The notes under the pieces: generated by a model
The model's input: only the letters and a program-made list of their open reading frames with translations
Told to the model about the DNA's origin: nothing
The model's database searches: none
Position numbers and translations under genes: made by a program
Shown: one piece after another, positions 34,189 to 42,393 of the stretch
Layout: each line of letters begins with the position of its first letter
How positions within the stretch are numbered: the stretch's first letter is position 1
NCBI GenBank assembly: GCA_965116155.1
Contig: OZ220488.1
Location: forward strand, 868,001 to 932,000
DNA: 64,000 nucleotides
DNA from: G965116155 sp965116155
GTDB lineage: Bacteria > Bdellovibrionota > Bdellovibrionia > Bdellovibrionales > UBA1609
Direction of reading: 5' to 3'

Positions 34189-34436
34189 TTAGAGCGCTAG
34201 CGAAATTCTCTGGGATAAGCGGCGGCGCGAGAGCAGCACCCTGAAAGGGTGCGCCCGCGATGGTAGCCTTATAGGCCGCCACATGTTCTGTGGGGCACTT
34301 GTCTACCTGATGGTCGTCCCTTGCAGGGACTATCAGGCAGACTGCGCTTGGCCCAGAGCATGTGGCTAGCACTCTAATCCTTACGGACCAAGCGTCCCAC
34401 AGAGAATTTCGCGGCCTATAAGGCTTCTATGGCCCT
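34189..34436 (+). repeat. Nested HP pair after mreB
   Basis: The outer HP begins two bases after the mreB stop with TTAGAGCGCTAGC. Its arms GCGAAATTCTCTG (34200-34212) and CAGAGAATTTCGC (34400-34412) are interrupted by a reversed HP. That inner copy has arms CCACATGTTCTG and CCAGAGCATGTGG, and its own tail and head (34265-34385). Both boundaries of the insertion fall inside the outer loop. Confidence 0.9.
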
Positions 34437-34551
34437 GCAGCTTAGATCTAAGCCCGTACACGCAAGTACGATTTATGTAAATTTAGAGGGGCAGTGCCGC
34501 CTGCGACCGGGCAAGCTTGGTCGCAGTAAACTTAGGCGTGATCTAAGCTGC
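34437..34551 (+). repeat. B module after mreB
   Basis: Closing helix GCAGCTTAGATC (34437-34448) with GATCTAAGCTGC (34540-34551), perfect over 12 bases. Second helix CGTAC (34455-34459) with GTACG (34466-34470) around loop ACGCAA. Third helix CGCCT (34498-34502) with AGGCG (34534-34538), extended by GCGACC/GGTCGC (34503-34508 and 34519-34524). From 34552 to 34661 more tail sequence and a reversed HP head run into rplI. Confidence 0.85.
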
Positions 34552-34661
34552 CACACTCACTTAAGCAAATCTGGTCGCCTTGTGCCTAAAAATCGCACAA
34601 AGTGCGTAAGCATAAAAGTGCCCATGAAATTTGGGGAAGTCCACTGGCCAAGTTTGTTTTG

Positions 34662-35240
34662 CTAGCGCTCTGATGCTTGCGCTGTCTCCTCAGGCTCCAC
34701 TGCCTTCTCCTCGGTCTCTTCTTCGGCTTCGGGGTCGGGCTCGGGGTCGGGCGCATCAAATACCGAGGCCGTATTTTCAGCCGCTGTAGCAGCTTCGGGC
34801 TCTATAACAATGCGCACCACAGACTCTGCCTCTTTGTCCCAACGCACGCGCAATTCATGCTCCCCTGCCTGCTTCAAAGGCTCTGTGATAGAGAGCTGCT
34901 TTTTGTCGAGCGCAAAGCCCAGCGCATCCAAGGCCTTTAGCACATCCTTCACGCCCACAGAGCCAAAGAGCTTGCCCTCCTTTGTGGCAGCGCGTTTAAA
35001 ATGCAGCTCTTGACCGCTTAGTTTTTCTGCCTGGCTCTGGCGTAAGGTTTTGGCCTTTTTAGCTTTGGCATCTGCCACAAATTGCAAGTGCTTCAAATGC
35101 TGCTCGCCCTTAGCCCCCAGGGCTATTGCTAAGCCTTTGGGGAACAAATAATTGCGCGCATAGCCAGGCTTTACCTTTGCGTGCTCTCCCGCGCGGCCGA
35201 GGTTTCTAATATCTTGTTTTAAAAGCACATTTATTGGCAT
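34662..35240 (-). CDS. rplI: 50S ribosomal protein L9 with acidic tail
   Basis: Core L9 is complete: INVLLKQDIRNLGRAGEHAK, VKPGYARNYLFPKGLA, LFGSVGVKDV. After about residue 150 a tail very rich in Glu, Pro and Asp follows. The final residues QASER and the TAG stop are encoded by the head of an HP repeat (GCGCAAGCATCAGAGCGCTAG). rpsR, which normally lies between rpsF and rplI, is absent. Confidence 0.96.
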   Translation of the reverse strand: MPINVLLKQDIRNLGRAGEHAKVKPGYARNYLFPKGLAIALGAKGEQHLKHLQFVADAKAKKAKTLRQSQAEKLSGQELHFKRAATKEGKLFGSVGVKDVLKALDALGFALDKKQLSITEPLKQAGEHELRVRWDKEAESVVRIVIEPEAATAAENTASVFDAPDPEPDPEAEEETEEKAVEPEETAQASER

Positions 35241-35282
35241 ACCAAAACCCTTTGTGTTTACAGCGCCCTTTGTATTTACAGC

Positions 35283-35711
35283 CTAATGCCGCCTTTGCTC
35301 CCGCCTGGCCTTAAACTTAGCGTCACGCTCCTTCATGGCCTGAGCCGAGAGCTCTAGGGTTTTTTTAAAGCCCAGCATATGGTCCTCGAGGCTCTTTTTA
35401 GAAGACAGTTTTTGGTGATAAAATCTTAACACTTTTTCGTTTATGCGCAAGCTGCGCTCTAGCTCTTTTACGCAATCCGAGCCTGCCTCAAACATCAAGT
35501 GAAAATACAAACCGGTTTGCAGTTTTTTAATGGGGTTAGCGAGTCTTCTTTTGCCCCAGGTCTCTACGTAGCGCAGATCACCCCCGGCTTCTACCACCTG
35601 CACACGGTATTTTTGCAAAAGCTCCCTAGCCTCAGACTCCGTAAGGGTTGGGCGTAAGATAATAACGCCTTCATAAAACCTGAGGGGTTTTTCTACTTTA
35701 ATTTCTATCAT
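35283..35711 (-). CDS. rpsF: 30S ribosomal protein S6
   Basis: S6 fold with RFYEGVIILRPTLTESEARE at the start and the central WGKRRLANPIKKLQTGLYFHL strand pair. 142 residues, including a basic C-terminal extension (KERDAKFKARREQRRH). In most bacteria its partner S18 is encoded next; here only a 42-base spacer separates it from rplI. Confidence 0.96.
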   Translation of the reverse strand: MIEIKVEKPLRFYEGVIILRPTLTESEARELLQKYRVQVVEAGGDLRYVETWGKRRLANPIKKLQTGLYFHLMFEAGSDCVKELERSLRINEKVLRFYHQKLSSKKSLEDHMLGFKKTLELSAQAMKERDAKFKARREQRRH

Positions 35712-35905
35712 AGGGCTTCCGTTTGTTATTTTAAGGTTTTGTTATTTTGGGCCTTACACGTAGGCCTTACGCGCCGCGGGGCGTGCCACCGCGCCCCCAA
35801 AAAAACACAAAGCAGCAACACAACACAGCAGCACAACATAGGCAAGCTAGCACAGTACTGCAGAGCAAGACAAGCCACCCCGCCCATGCTTATACTACAA
35901 AGGCT

Positions 35906-36673
35906 ATGCCGAGCCCCAAGCCTACGCCACCCCAACTGCTTATTGAAGTGCTCACAGGCCCTCAAAGTGGCCAAAGCCTTAGGCTTACACACAATTACAT
36001 TATAGGACGTAGACGCAAGGGGTTTTTTCTAAAAGACCCCCGTATTTCGCAAAAGCATGCCCGGGTCGAGAGCACTCCGCAGGGCTGGTATCTGGTGGAC
36101 CTTAACTCTTCTAATGGGGTGTGGCATAAGCGCAAAAAGGTCCAGCGCCTGAGGCTGGAGGCCCACACGCTGTTTAGCCTTGGCAGCACGCTGTTTACTA
36201 CCAAGGTGGTGCCAGACCCTAAAAAGCTTTCCACCACCCCCGCGCCTCAGGCTGCGCAAAAATTAAGTCCCCCTTTCGGCCCCATGCCTTCCCAGGACCA
36301 ACTGCGGCGCTATATTAACCAAGGCCTAGAGTGGATACAGCACGAAATTTTTAACCTGCAAGACGGCAACTTGGCACTCGAAGCCCTGCGCCCTCCTAGG
36401 ACTTTGAGCTTTGAAAGCGGGCAGCAAAAGGGCTGCAAATGGCTTATTAGCTATGCTCCCAGGGTGGTAGGACGCAGTAGCCCAGACCTAGTCATCTGCG
36501 AGCCCTTAAGCCCCGATACATGTTTTGAGCTATTGCCGCATCCTAAAGGTGTGCTATTTAAAACCCAGCACCCTGAGCAGGTGCTGCTGAACCAAAAAAA
36601 GCAAAGCGAGCAGCTGCTTAAACGAGGCGACCGCATACAAATAGGAGCTTTCACCCACATTGTGGTGGAGTAA
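35906..36673 (+). CDS. FHA-domain protein
   Basis: About 255 residues from ATG 35906 (MPSPKPTPPQLLIEV), preceded by AAAGG. The first FHA domain (about 10-95) has the signature GRRRKGFFLKDPRISQKHARVES and LVDLNSSNGVW, so phosphothreonine binding is plausible. A second, weaker FHA-like region lies at about 165-255 (PRVVGRSSPDLVICEP ... LLKRGDRIQIGAFTHIVVE) without the SxxH. FHA proteins read Ser/Thr kinase signals; no kinase is in the window. It is followed closely by the hydrolase. Confidence 0.85.
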   Translation: MPSPKPTPPQLLIEVLTGPQSGQSLRLTHNYIIGRRRKGFFLKDPRISQKHARVESTPQGWYLVDLNSSNGVWHKRKKVQRLRLEAHTLFSLGSTLFTTKVVPDPKKLSTTPAPQAAQKLSPPFGPMPSQDQLRRYINQGLEWIQHEIFNLQDGNLALEALRPPRTLSFESGQQKGCKWLISYAPRVVGRSSPDLVICEPLSPDTCFELLPHPKGVLFKTQHPEQVLLNQKKQSEQLLKRGDRIQIGAFTHIVVE

Positions 36674-36690
36674 TAAAATAAACATTGCCC

Positions 36691-37620
36691 ATGCCAGAGC
36701 CTAAACCCCCAAAGCCTAAACCCACAGCCTTCAAAACCATACCCAGGCAAAATGGCCATTTTGAAAGTTTTGATAAAACCCGTATCTACTACGAGCTGCG
36801 GGGAGAAGGGGGGGATTATATTGTGCTGTTTCCGGGCATTGGCTCTCCTATTAACCACTGGGTGCACCAGGTGGAGTATTTTTCTAAAACGCACCGGGTG
36901 ATTAGCTTTGACTACAGAGCGCACTTTAAAAGCTCCATACCCCAAGACCCGGCGCAAATTAGCATAGAGGCTATCTGCAAGGATGTGTATTTATTGCTGC
37001 AGGAGCTTCAGGTTCCCGCGGCGCAGCTCTGGGGGCACAGCTTTGGTGCACAGGTTGTTGCGCATTTTTTTGATACGTATGGCACGAAAAACGCATCTGA
37101 GCACTTTAATATAACCCACATAGTGTTTATAAATGGCTTTGTCTCTAACCCACTAGATCGCCTTGGCACGGGTTATATGGCCAAGGCGTTTGAGTTTATT
37201 AAGCAGGCGCATATGGCGGCGCCTAGCACCACCCAAAAGCTCTGGCACAAACTTACGGGTTTTAAACCTTTGGGCTTAGCCGTAACGGGGCTGGGTGGGG
37301 GATTTAATCTTATGCTTAGTCCTCTGAAGGATATTGAAATTTATCTTAAAGGCATAGCCCACATGGACTTGGACAGCTTTTTGGTGCTGTTTCAAAATAT
37401 GCTCGATTGCGATAAGCGCCATGTATTACCTCAAATCGACAAACCCTGTTTGATTATTGGTGGAGCCCGGGACAGGGTGACGCCTCTTTCGTACCAAAGG
37501 GACATGCACAAAAAAATACCCGGTTCAAAGCTGTCGATTTTTCCCTACGCCACTCACTGCAGCCACATCGATTTTCCTGAATACACCAACTTGTGTGTTA
37601 AGAGTTTTTTACAGCGCTAA
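36691..37620 (+). CDS. Alpha/beta-fold hydrolase
   Basis: The nucleophile elbow is GHSFG, the oxyanion region VLFPGIGSPINHW, the acid in GGARDRVTPLSY and the final His in ATHCSHIDFP. About 309 residues. The catalytic triad appears complete, so an esterase or related hydrolase activity is likely, with unknown substrate. I take ATG 36691 rather than TTG 36685. It follows the FHA gene by 17 bases, so probably the same transcript. An HP repeat begins right after the stop. Confidence 0.85.
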   Translation: MPEPKPPKPKPTAFKTIPRQNGHFESFDKTRIYYELRGEGGDYIVLFPGIGSPINHWVHQVEYFSKTHRVISFDYRAHFKSSIPQDPAQISIEAICKDVYLLLQELQVPAAQLWGHSFGAQVVAHFFDTYGTKNASEHFNITHIVFINGFVSNPLDRLGTGYMAKAFEFIKQAHMAAPSTTQKLWHKLTGFKPLGLAVTGLGGGFNLMLSPLKDIEIYLKGIAHMDLDSFLVLFQNMLDCDKRHVLPQIDKPCLIIGGARDRVTPLSYQRDMHKKIPGSKLSIFPYATHCSHIDFPEYTNLCVKSFLQR

Positions 37621-37730
37621 TTAAAGCGCTAGGAAAATGCCATGGGACTAAGCGCATCTTCCTGATAGCCCTTGTGAGGGGCGGCCATCAGGAAGATAAG
37701 CGTCCCACATGGCATTTTCCGACCTATACG
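37621..37730 (+). repeat. HP hairpin after the hydrolase gene
   Basis: Head TTAAAGCGCTAGG follows the TAA stop. Arms GGAAAATGCCATGGGA and TCCCACATGGCATTTTCC, inner TCTTCCTGAT/ATCAGGAAGA and GCCCT/AGGGGC, with the usual AAGCG loops. Tail GACCTATACGGC. It starts the most complete HP, B, C series in the window. Confidence 0.9.
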
Positions 37731-37744
37731 GCATCTACGGCCCT

Positions 37745-37859
37745 GCAGGTTAGGTCTAAGCCCGTACCCGCAAGTGCGGTTTATATAAACTGAGGAAAAT
37801 AGCCACGCCTGCGTCCGGATTGAGTGAGTTGCAATCAACCTAGGCGTGACCTGACCTGC
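37745..37859 (+). repeat. B module, best example
   Basis: Closing helix GCAGGTTAGGTC (37745-37756) with GACCTGACCTGC (37848-37859). Second helix CCGTAC (37762-37767) with GTGCGG (37774-37779) around CCGCAA. Third helix ACGCCT/AGGCGT near 37805-37847, containing GATTG/CAATC. The linker TTTATATAAACTGAGGAAAA is well conserved. It resembles a folded RNA or ssDNA domain; no ligand or function can be assigned. Confidence 0.85.
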
Positions 37860-37884
37860 CAGATTGGCTTAACATCATGGATAT

Positions 37885-37930
37885 CTTGGACGATCTCTAA
37901 GCCCAAGGCGACCAGACTGCCGCCAAAGCC
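37885..37930 (+). repeat. C module: hairpin with GATCTCTAA loop and conserved tail
   Basis: CTTGG and CCAAG flank ACGATCTCTAAGC. The tail GCGACCAGACTGCCGCCAAAGC follows, then a short (CCCTT)2 at 37960-37969 and the next ankyrin gene. The same C tail plus C/T-rich tract arrangement is found before the ankyrin gene at 223. Confidence 0.75.
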
Positions 37931-38029
37931 TCGCGCGGCGTGTCATAAAAACCTAAGTTCCCTTCCCTTGTATCGTTTTTGTAGAGTGTATAAATGGATA
38001 CAATTAAATTCACTTTAATGGGGGGACAA

Positions 38030-39388
38030 ATGAAACATATCACGCAATTTGCTACGGGTTTGTTATGTTCGGTTTTGATGGGCCTTATGGGCACCGATGG
38101 GTTCGCGGCGAATCTAGTTGCTCAAGAGGTTGCGCCTGGTGTTCAAGCGTTGGGGGGCGAGACAGACTCTAAGCGCTTGAACCTTTTGCTGCAAAATGCA
38201 GTATCAAGGGGCGACATAGCCGAAGTAAAAAATTTGCTCAAACGAGGGGCCAACCCCGATGCATACGATAAGCACGGTGAGGCGCTTCTTCACAAAGCCG
38301 CCGAACACGACTTTTTTGAAATTGCGGAGGTTTTGCTTAAAGCTGGGGCAGATCCCAACATACAAGACAAAGCATGGAGCCACACACCCTTGCACGTGAC
38401 GGCAAGCAACGGCTCTTTGCAGACTGCAAAGATCCTGCTCAGCATGGGTGCCAGCGTTCATATACGCGATGAATGGAACGGCACGCCCCTGCACAATGCC
38501 GCGAAGTTCAACACCATTGAGATTGCACGTATTTTGCTTAAAGCGGGCGCTAACCCCAGCGCAAAAGGTTATGGAGGCACAACGCCTCTGCATTATGCGG
38601 GGTTGGCCCCTGGTACGCGTGTTATGCAGCTCTTGCTCACGTATGTTGACTACGGTGTTGACCCTAATGCAAAAGATGACATAGGCGAAACACCCCTTCA
38701 CTATGCGAGAGCTGCAGCAGCTGTGACAATGTTGCTTAGGGCTGGGGCCAAACCTAATGTTCGAAACCGAGAAGGCATAACGCCTCTTTATAGGGCAGTA
38801 GAGCAAGGGCGAGGAGTGGATGTGGTAAGGCTTTTGCTAGTAGCTGGCGCTGACCCTAATATACCGGACACACTAGAAGCTCACTGTGGGGGACACACGC
38901 CCCTTCACATGGCAACACAGCCTGAAATAGCAGCAGCTTTACTTTCTGCTGGCGCAAACATCCATGCGCGAAATGGTCACGGCCAAACGCCTCTTAACCG
39001 AAGGGCCAAGGGCGGCGCGACAGCTGTAGTGCAACTGCTGGTCGTAGCTGGCTCTGATCTCAATGCACAAAATGATGCAGGCCTCTCACCTCTAATGCGT
39101 GCGGCATGGGGCTGTTATCTAGAGGAAGATGGAGTTGAAGCGTTTAATGTACGCTTGCTGCTTGAAGCTGGCGCTGACCCCAACTTAAAAGACTCAAATG
39201 ACTGGACGGCTCTTCACTCGGCTGCACGCCATTGCAACAGCAAAACTGTGGAAGCTCTACTCAAAGCCGGTGCTGACTCTAGTGTACGAGACAATCGTGG
39301 CAACACACCTCTTTACTATGCAGTAAACGAAAACTACCGCGACAGGGAAGCAGTTGTGCGTGTGCTTAAAAACTGGCAGGCCAAATAA
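38030..39388 (+). CDS. Secreted ankyrin-repeat protein, large
   Basis: About 452 residues from ATG 38030, chosen for the GGGGGAC ribosome site and because it begins a good signal peptide (MKHITQFATGLLCSVLMGLM...FAAN). Then about 11 ankyrin repeats with clear TPLHxA and LLxAGADPN units. A leader with two CCCTT units and GTATCG suggests the same promoter type as 223 and 6634, in a contracted state. Probably a periplasmic or extracellular binding protein; the partner is unknown. Confidence 0.9.
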   Translation: MKHITQFATGLLCSVLMGLMGTDGFAANLVAQEVAPGVQALGGETDSKRLNLLLQNAVSRGDIAEVKNLLKRGANPDAYDKHGEALLHKAAEHDFFEIAEVLLKAGADPNIQDKAWSHTPLHVTASNGSLQTAKILLSMGASVHIRDEWNGTPLHNAAKFNTIEIARILLKAGANPSAKGYGGTTPLHYAGLAPGTRVMQLLLTYVDYGVDPNAKDDIGETPLHYARAAAAVTMLLRAGAKPNVRNREGITPLYRAVEQGRGVDVVRLLLVAGADPNIPDTLEAHCGGHTPLHMATQPEIAAALLSAGANIHARNGHGQTPLNRRAKGGATAVVQLLVVAGSDLNAQNDAGLSPLMRAAWGCYLEEDGVEAFNVRLLLEAGADPNLKDSNDWTALHSAARHCNSKTVEALLKAGADSSVRDNRGNTPLYYAVNENYRDREAVVRVLKNWQAK

Positions 39389-39510
39389 AAAAGTGTACGC
39401 GCGAAGAGAACCAAAGTTTTTTGTATCGCTTGATTTTGATTACTGTACATCCAGCACCCCCTCGCAAACAGCATAAGTTGTTAGTGAGGGGCGCTCTTAG
39501 ATTAAAGATA

Positions 39511-39535
39511 CTCCCCACACTGCCAGTGTGGGGAG
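39511..39535. terminator. 12-bp palindromic hairpin between convergent genes
   Basis: CTCCCCACACTG and CAGTGTGGGGAG pair perfectly with a single-base centre. It lies between the ankyrin gene and the convergent lipoprotein gene and could act as a bidirectional terminator. T-runs (GATTTTATTGTTTTTTAG) follow on the plus side. Confidence 0.6.
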
Positions 39536-39550
39536 AGTGTGTGTATGATT

Positions 39551-40105
39551 TTATTGTTTTTTAGTTTTAGGGAAGTTGACCTCTACTTCTTCTTCGACGA
39601 CAACTTCATCAGTCTCTGGAGCAGCTTCTTCTGCTACGTCCTCTGCTTCGTCTTCCTCTGCTACGTCTTCTTCCATAGCTATGATTTCAACATGCATTTC
39701 GGCTGCTTCTGCTTGTGTTGTAAATTGGTAGCCATGTTTTTTGCCTACTGATGCTTCACAAATCCACAAACCTTCAGGGAGGCTGACAAGCTTATCTACG
39801 CCAAAGGTGCGTTTGTCGTCACTTACCTTTACAGACAAGGCAGAGGATTTTTCCTCTTGTGATCCTATGAGGGTACTGCTTTCCGCCTGGCATTTAAGCT
39901 TCAGTTGCACAGTGCCGTTTGCATTTTCGATAGTAATCGTGTCGCCGGTTTTTAAATATTCTGGCAATACGGGGTTTTCGCTATCTAGGTCGATGGTGTA
40001 GTGGGTACTGGCTGCTTCGTTTTTGTCCTTATCCGAGCAAGCACCCAAAGAAAGCACAAGGCCCAGCATAGCCATAGTGGGCAAAAGGCTTTTAAAAAAT
40101 TTCAT
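39551..40105 (-). CDS. Lipoprotein with acidic tail, paralogue of 46818
   Basis: 184 residues. Lipoprotein signal MKFFKSLLPTMAMLG...LSLGACS with lipobox LGAC. A small domain follows (TGDTITIENANGTVQLKLKC ... FGVDKLVSLPEGLWICEAS) with two Cys likely bridged, then a Glu/Asp/Ala-rich tail. It is closely similar, including its upstream leader and a downstream repeat, to the gene ending at 46818. GGAGGG lies before the start. Function unknown; the domain slightly resembles the C-terminal domains of the 49404/50187 proteins. Confidence 0.85.
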   Translation of the reverse strand: MKFFKSLLPTMAMLGLVLSLGACSDKDKNEAASTHYTIDLDSENPVLPEYLKTGDTITIENANGTVQLKLKCQAESSTLIGSQEEKSSALSVKVSDDKRTFGVDKLVSLPEGLWICEASVGKKHGYQFTTQAEAAEMHVEIIAMEEDVAEEDEAEDVAEEAAPETDEVVVEEEVEVNFPKTKKQ

Positions 40106-40159
40106 TTGGCATCCCTCCTTATACGGGTTTTTGATTTTTAATTTTTTCCCCCTGCACGG

Positions 40160-40459
40160 CCATAAAAGCCTTATAGGCCGCCCAAAATTCTGCGGGACGC
40201 TTGCTCCTGTCGCGGCCGCCTCCCTATGAGAGGTTGCACCAGGAGCGCCGCTTTGTCCCAGAATTTTTAGGCTAGCGCTCTAATGCTTACACATTCTACA
40301 TACAAAAAACCTCCACGCTATCCAGCGTGTAAAAATAACGCAAAACGGGCGGGCCGCCCGGGGCTGCACTAGAGATGGCGCTTAATCCCAGAGCATGTGG
40401 CTAACACTTTTATGTTACGCAGGCTGCACTCAAGAGCTCAAGGTGATTGGGCTAGTCTT
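40160..40459 (-). repeat. HP repeats between lipoprotein and outer-membrane protein genes
   Basis: Read on the minus strand from the 40460 gene: head AAAAGACTAGCCCAATCACCTTGAG, then a second head and 5' arm matching 11581-11636 closely, ending at a GGGCGGGCCGCCC palindrome. A complete HP follows (about 40300-40163; arms AAAATTCTGGGA/TCCCGCAGAATTTT, inner GCTCCTGGTGC). The short spacer to the lipoprotein start holds its leader. Confidence 0.8.
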
Positions 40460-42169
40460 TTAAAACAGCATATTAACGTAGGTGTAAACTTGGTGGGTGA
40501 GAGACTTGGCCCGGTAAGGCGCATGCAGGCTGTACCTGACAGACGCACTCACATTAGGCGTAAAATCCACATCCGCAGTAAAGTCCCACACCCGGCCCTT
40601 GCCCGGCATAGAATGCCCCGCCCTAGAAGGCCTGCGCCCATACATAAATGTCTGCACCCCTAGCTCGAGATTACTAAACTCCGTCGACGCCCCCAACTGC
40701 CAATACTGCAAACCATGGCCCCAACGTATAAAGCCCCCATAGCCCGCATTGCTATAAGTGTCGTAGAAAAAAGCATCGTAATACTCAGAGTCCCTATGAT
40801 AACCCGCCCAGAATTTAAAATCCCGAGCCTTAGTGCCCATCATCACATCCAGCATATGAGAACCCCGTCCCCACAAGCCCGCGCCCGGAGTGGCATACAC
40901 ACCCGTAACATCGTAGTAAAAAACATCCGCATCCCCGCTCATAGTAGCCGCAAAGCGCAAGTTACTGCCCGATTTTCCATGGGGCACCACAGACACCATA
41001 CGCCTCTTGCCGCGACGCACGTCCTTTTTGCCAGACTTGCGCACAGGCCTCCGTACAGCATCACCCGAACGCACAGGCGGCACAGGCAACCGAGTGCCCA
41101 CGCGCACACCAGGCGCAGGAGTGTCAGGCTTGGTATCGGGGCTTTCTGGCTTTTCTGGCCCAGGTGCAGGCGCTGGCGCTGGCACAGGCTCCACCGGGCC
41201 CCCAATAGGCCGCTCCCCTCTTGACCCACGACGCCCCCCTCGGTGATGACGATGGTAGTGGTGCTGGAGCTTTTTAACCTTAAACCTCACCTGCATAGCT
41301 TGCACATTAAACTCTGGCATCCATTTGCTATCGCCCAATTTAATGTCCGCGTTCACCCCCACAATTTTTAAACCATGCAAGTGCTTGTAGGCAGCAGCAT
41401 ACTTTTTAACAGCTTTGGGTTTTTTAGAGTCTTTGGCGCTCTCGCCCTCCACTGGATCGGGTTTTTGATCGGGCTGCTTGGCGCCATCAGGTTGCTTGGC
41501 GCCATCAGGTTGCTTGGCATCAGGCTGCTTGCGATGGCGACAAGGACGATGACCATGGTGATGGCAGCGGTGATGACGATGATGGTGGTGATAGTGCGCC
41601 AAATGGCGGCGCCCTTTAGGCTTGCTGTCGCGCACATAATAAAATGCCGTGAGCCACATACCATCCCAAGGAGACGTGCTAAGGCTCATGCCATCAAAGG
41701 CGCGCGGCAAAAAATCCGCGCCCGAATCCGCAGATACATGCTTGCCGTTACCTAAGGTAAGCTCCTCACGGCCGATCACAAAACGGGTGGTGTCACTGAT
41801 GTGCCATGCAGCTAAGGCCTCCGTCACAGCTAGCGATCCATACCACCTGCCCATACGGCCTTGAGGCATCGCGCCATACCGCCACGCATGCCCAGTGTCT
41901 GTGCGCCACAGATTGGACCACACGTTTTTGTGCACCAACTTAATGCGACCCACGAGCTCGTTTTGCTTAAAACGCGATGTCCAATAAAAGCCCGTCGTAA
42001 AACTAGGGGGCGTTTTTTGATCGGATACTTCGTTTAAATACTCAAAGGCCACTTCTGGCGAGTGCTCTATCTCTAACGCCCAAAGCGTCCCGCTCCCAAA
42101 AATGCCTCCCAAAAGCCAGGCCAAGCCCCAAAAAACAAAACCCCGTTTTAACACCTTTTTATCCCCCAT
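40460..42169 (-). CDS. Outer-membrane barrel protein (alginate-export-like) with His-rich insert
   Basis: About 569 residues from ATG 42169. Signal peptide to about residue 30 (GTLWA|LEIE). N- and C-terminal parts have alternating barrel strands (FTTGFYWTSRFKQNELVGRI, FVIGREELTLGNGKHV, FWAGYHRDSEYYDAFFYDTY, YWQLGASTEF), resembling alginate-export/porin families. Inserted in the middle are a His-rich run (about 189-212), KQPDGA repeats (about 214-234), a second HHYHRHH patch (about 303-310) and a Pro-rich stretch (about 320-365). These are probably surface loops able to bind metal. The earlier GTG at 42217 is possible but less likely. Confidence 0.75.
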   Translation of the reverse strand: MGDKKVLKRGFVFWGLAWLLGGIFGSGTLWALEIEHSPEVAFEYLNEVSDQKTPPSFTTGFYWTSRFKQNELVGRIKLVHKNVWSNLWRTDTGHAWRYGAMPQGRMGRWYGSLAVTEALAAWHISDTTRFVIGREELTLGNGKHVSADSGADFLPRAFDGMSLSTSPWDGMWLTAFYYVRDSKPKGRRHLAHYHHHHRHHRCHHHGHRPCRHRKQPDAKQPDGAKQPDGAKQPDQKPDPVEGESAKDSKKPKAVKKYAAAYKHLHGLKIVGVNADIKLGDSKWMPEFNVQAMQVRFKVKKLQHHYHRHHRGGRRGSRGERPIGGPVEPVPAPAPAPGPEKPESPDTKPDTPAPGVRVGTRLPVPPVRSGDAVRRPVRKSGKKDVRRGKRRMVSVVPHGKSGSNLRFAATMSGDADVFYYDVTGVYATPGAGLWGRGSHMLDVMMGTKARDFKFWAGYHRDSEYYDAFFYDTYSNAGYGGFIRWGHGLQYWQLGASTEFSNLELGVQTFMYGRRPSRAGHSMPGKGRVWDFTADVDFTPNVSASVRYSLHAPYRAKSLTHQVYTYVNMLF

Positions 42170-42393
42170 AATTGCTTGTGATGGTTTCTTGTACGAATCT
42201 TTTGGTGGCGCCGACACCCCACCAGGTAGCAGCGACCCACTTTGACACCCCTCTTACCTACATAGTCCTATATACATTTATACATTACAGTGGGCCCGTC
42301 AAGTGCAGGGCAGCGCGCCCTTGCATTTTTGAGCCCTTGTAAAGTACAGTGGCAGCACTGGAGGCTTGTGCCACTAGTTTTGTGAGACCCTAC

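Noticed and set aside
37745..37859. B module as a known riboswitch or group II intron domain
   Set aside because: I could not match its core to the cobalamin, TPP, c-di-GMP or other classes I know, nor to a domain V with its catalytic triad. It also lies downstream of genes as often as upstream.
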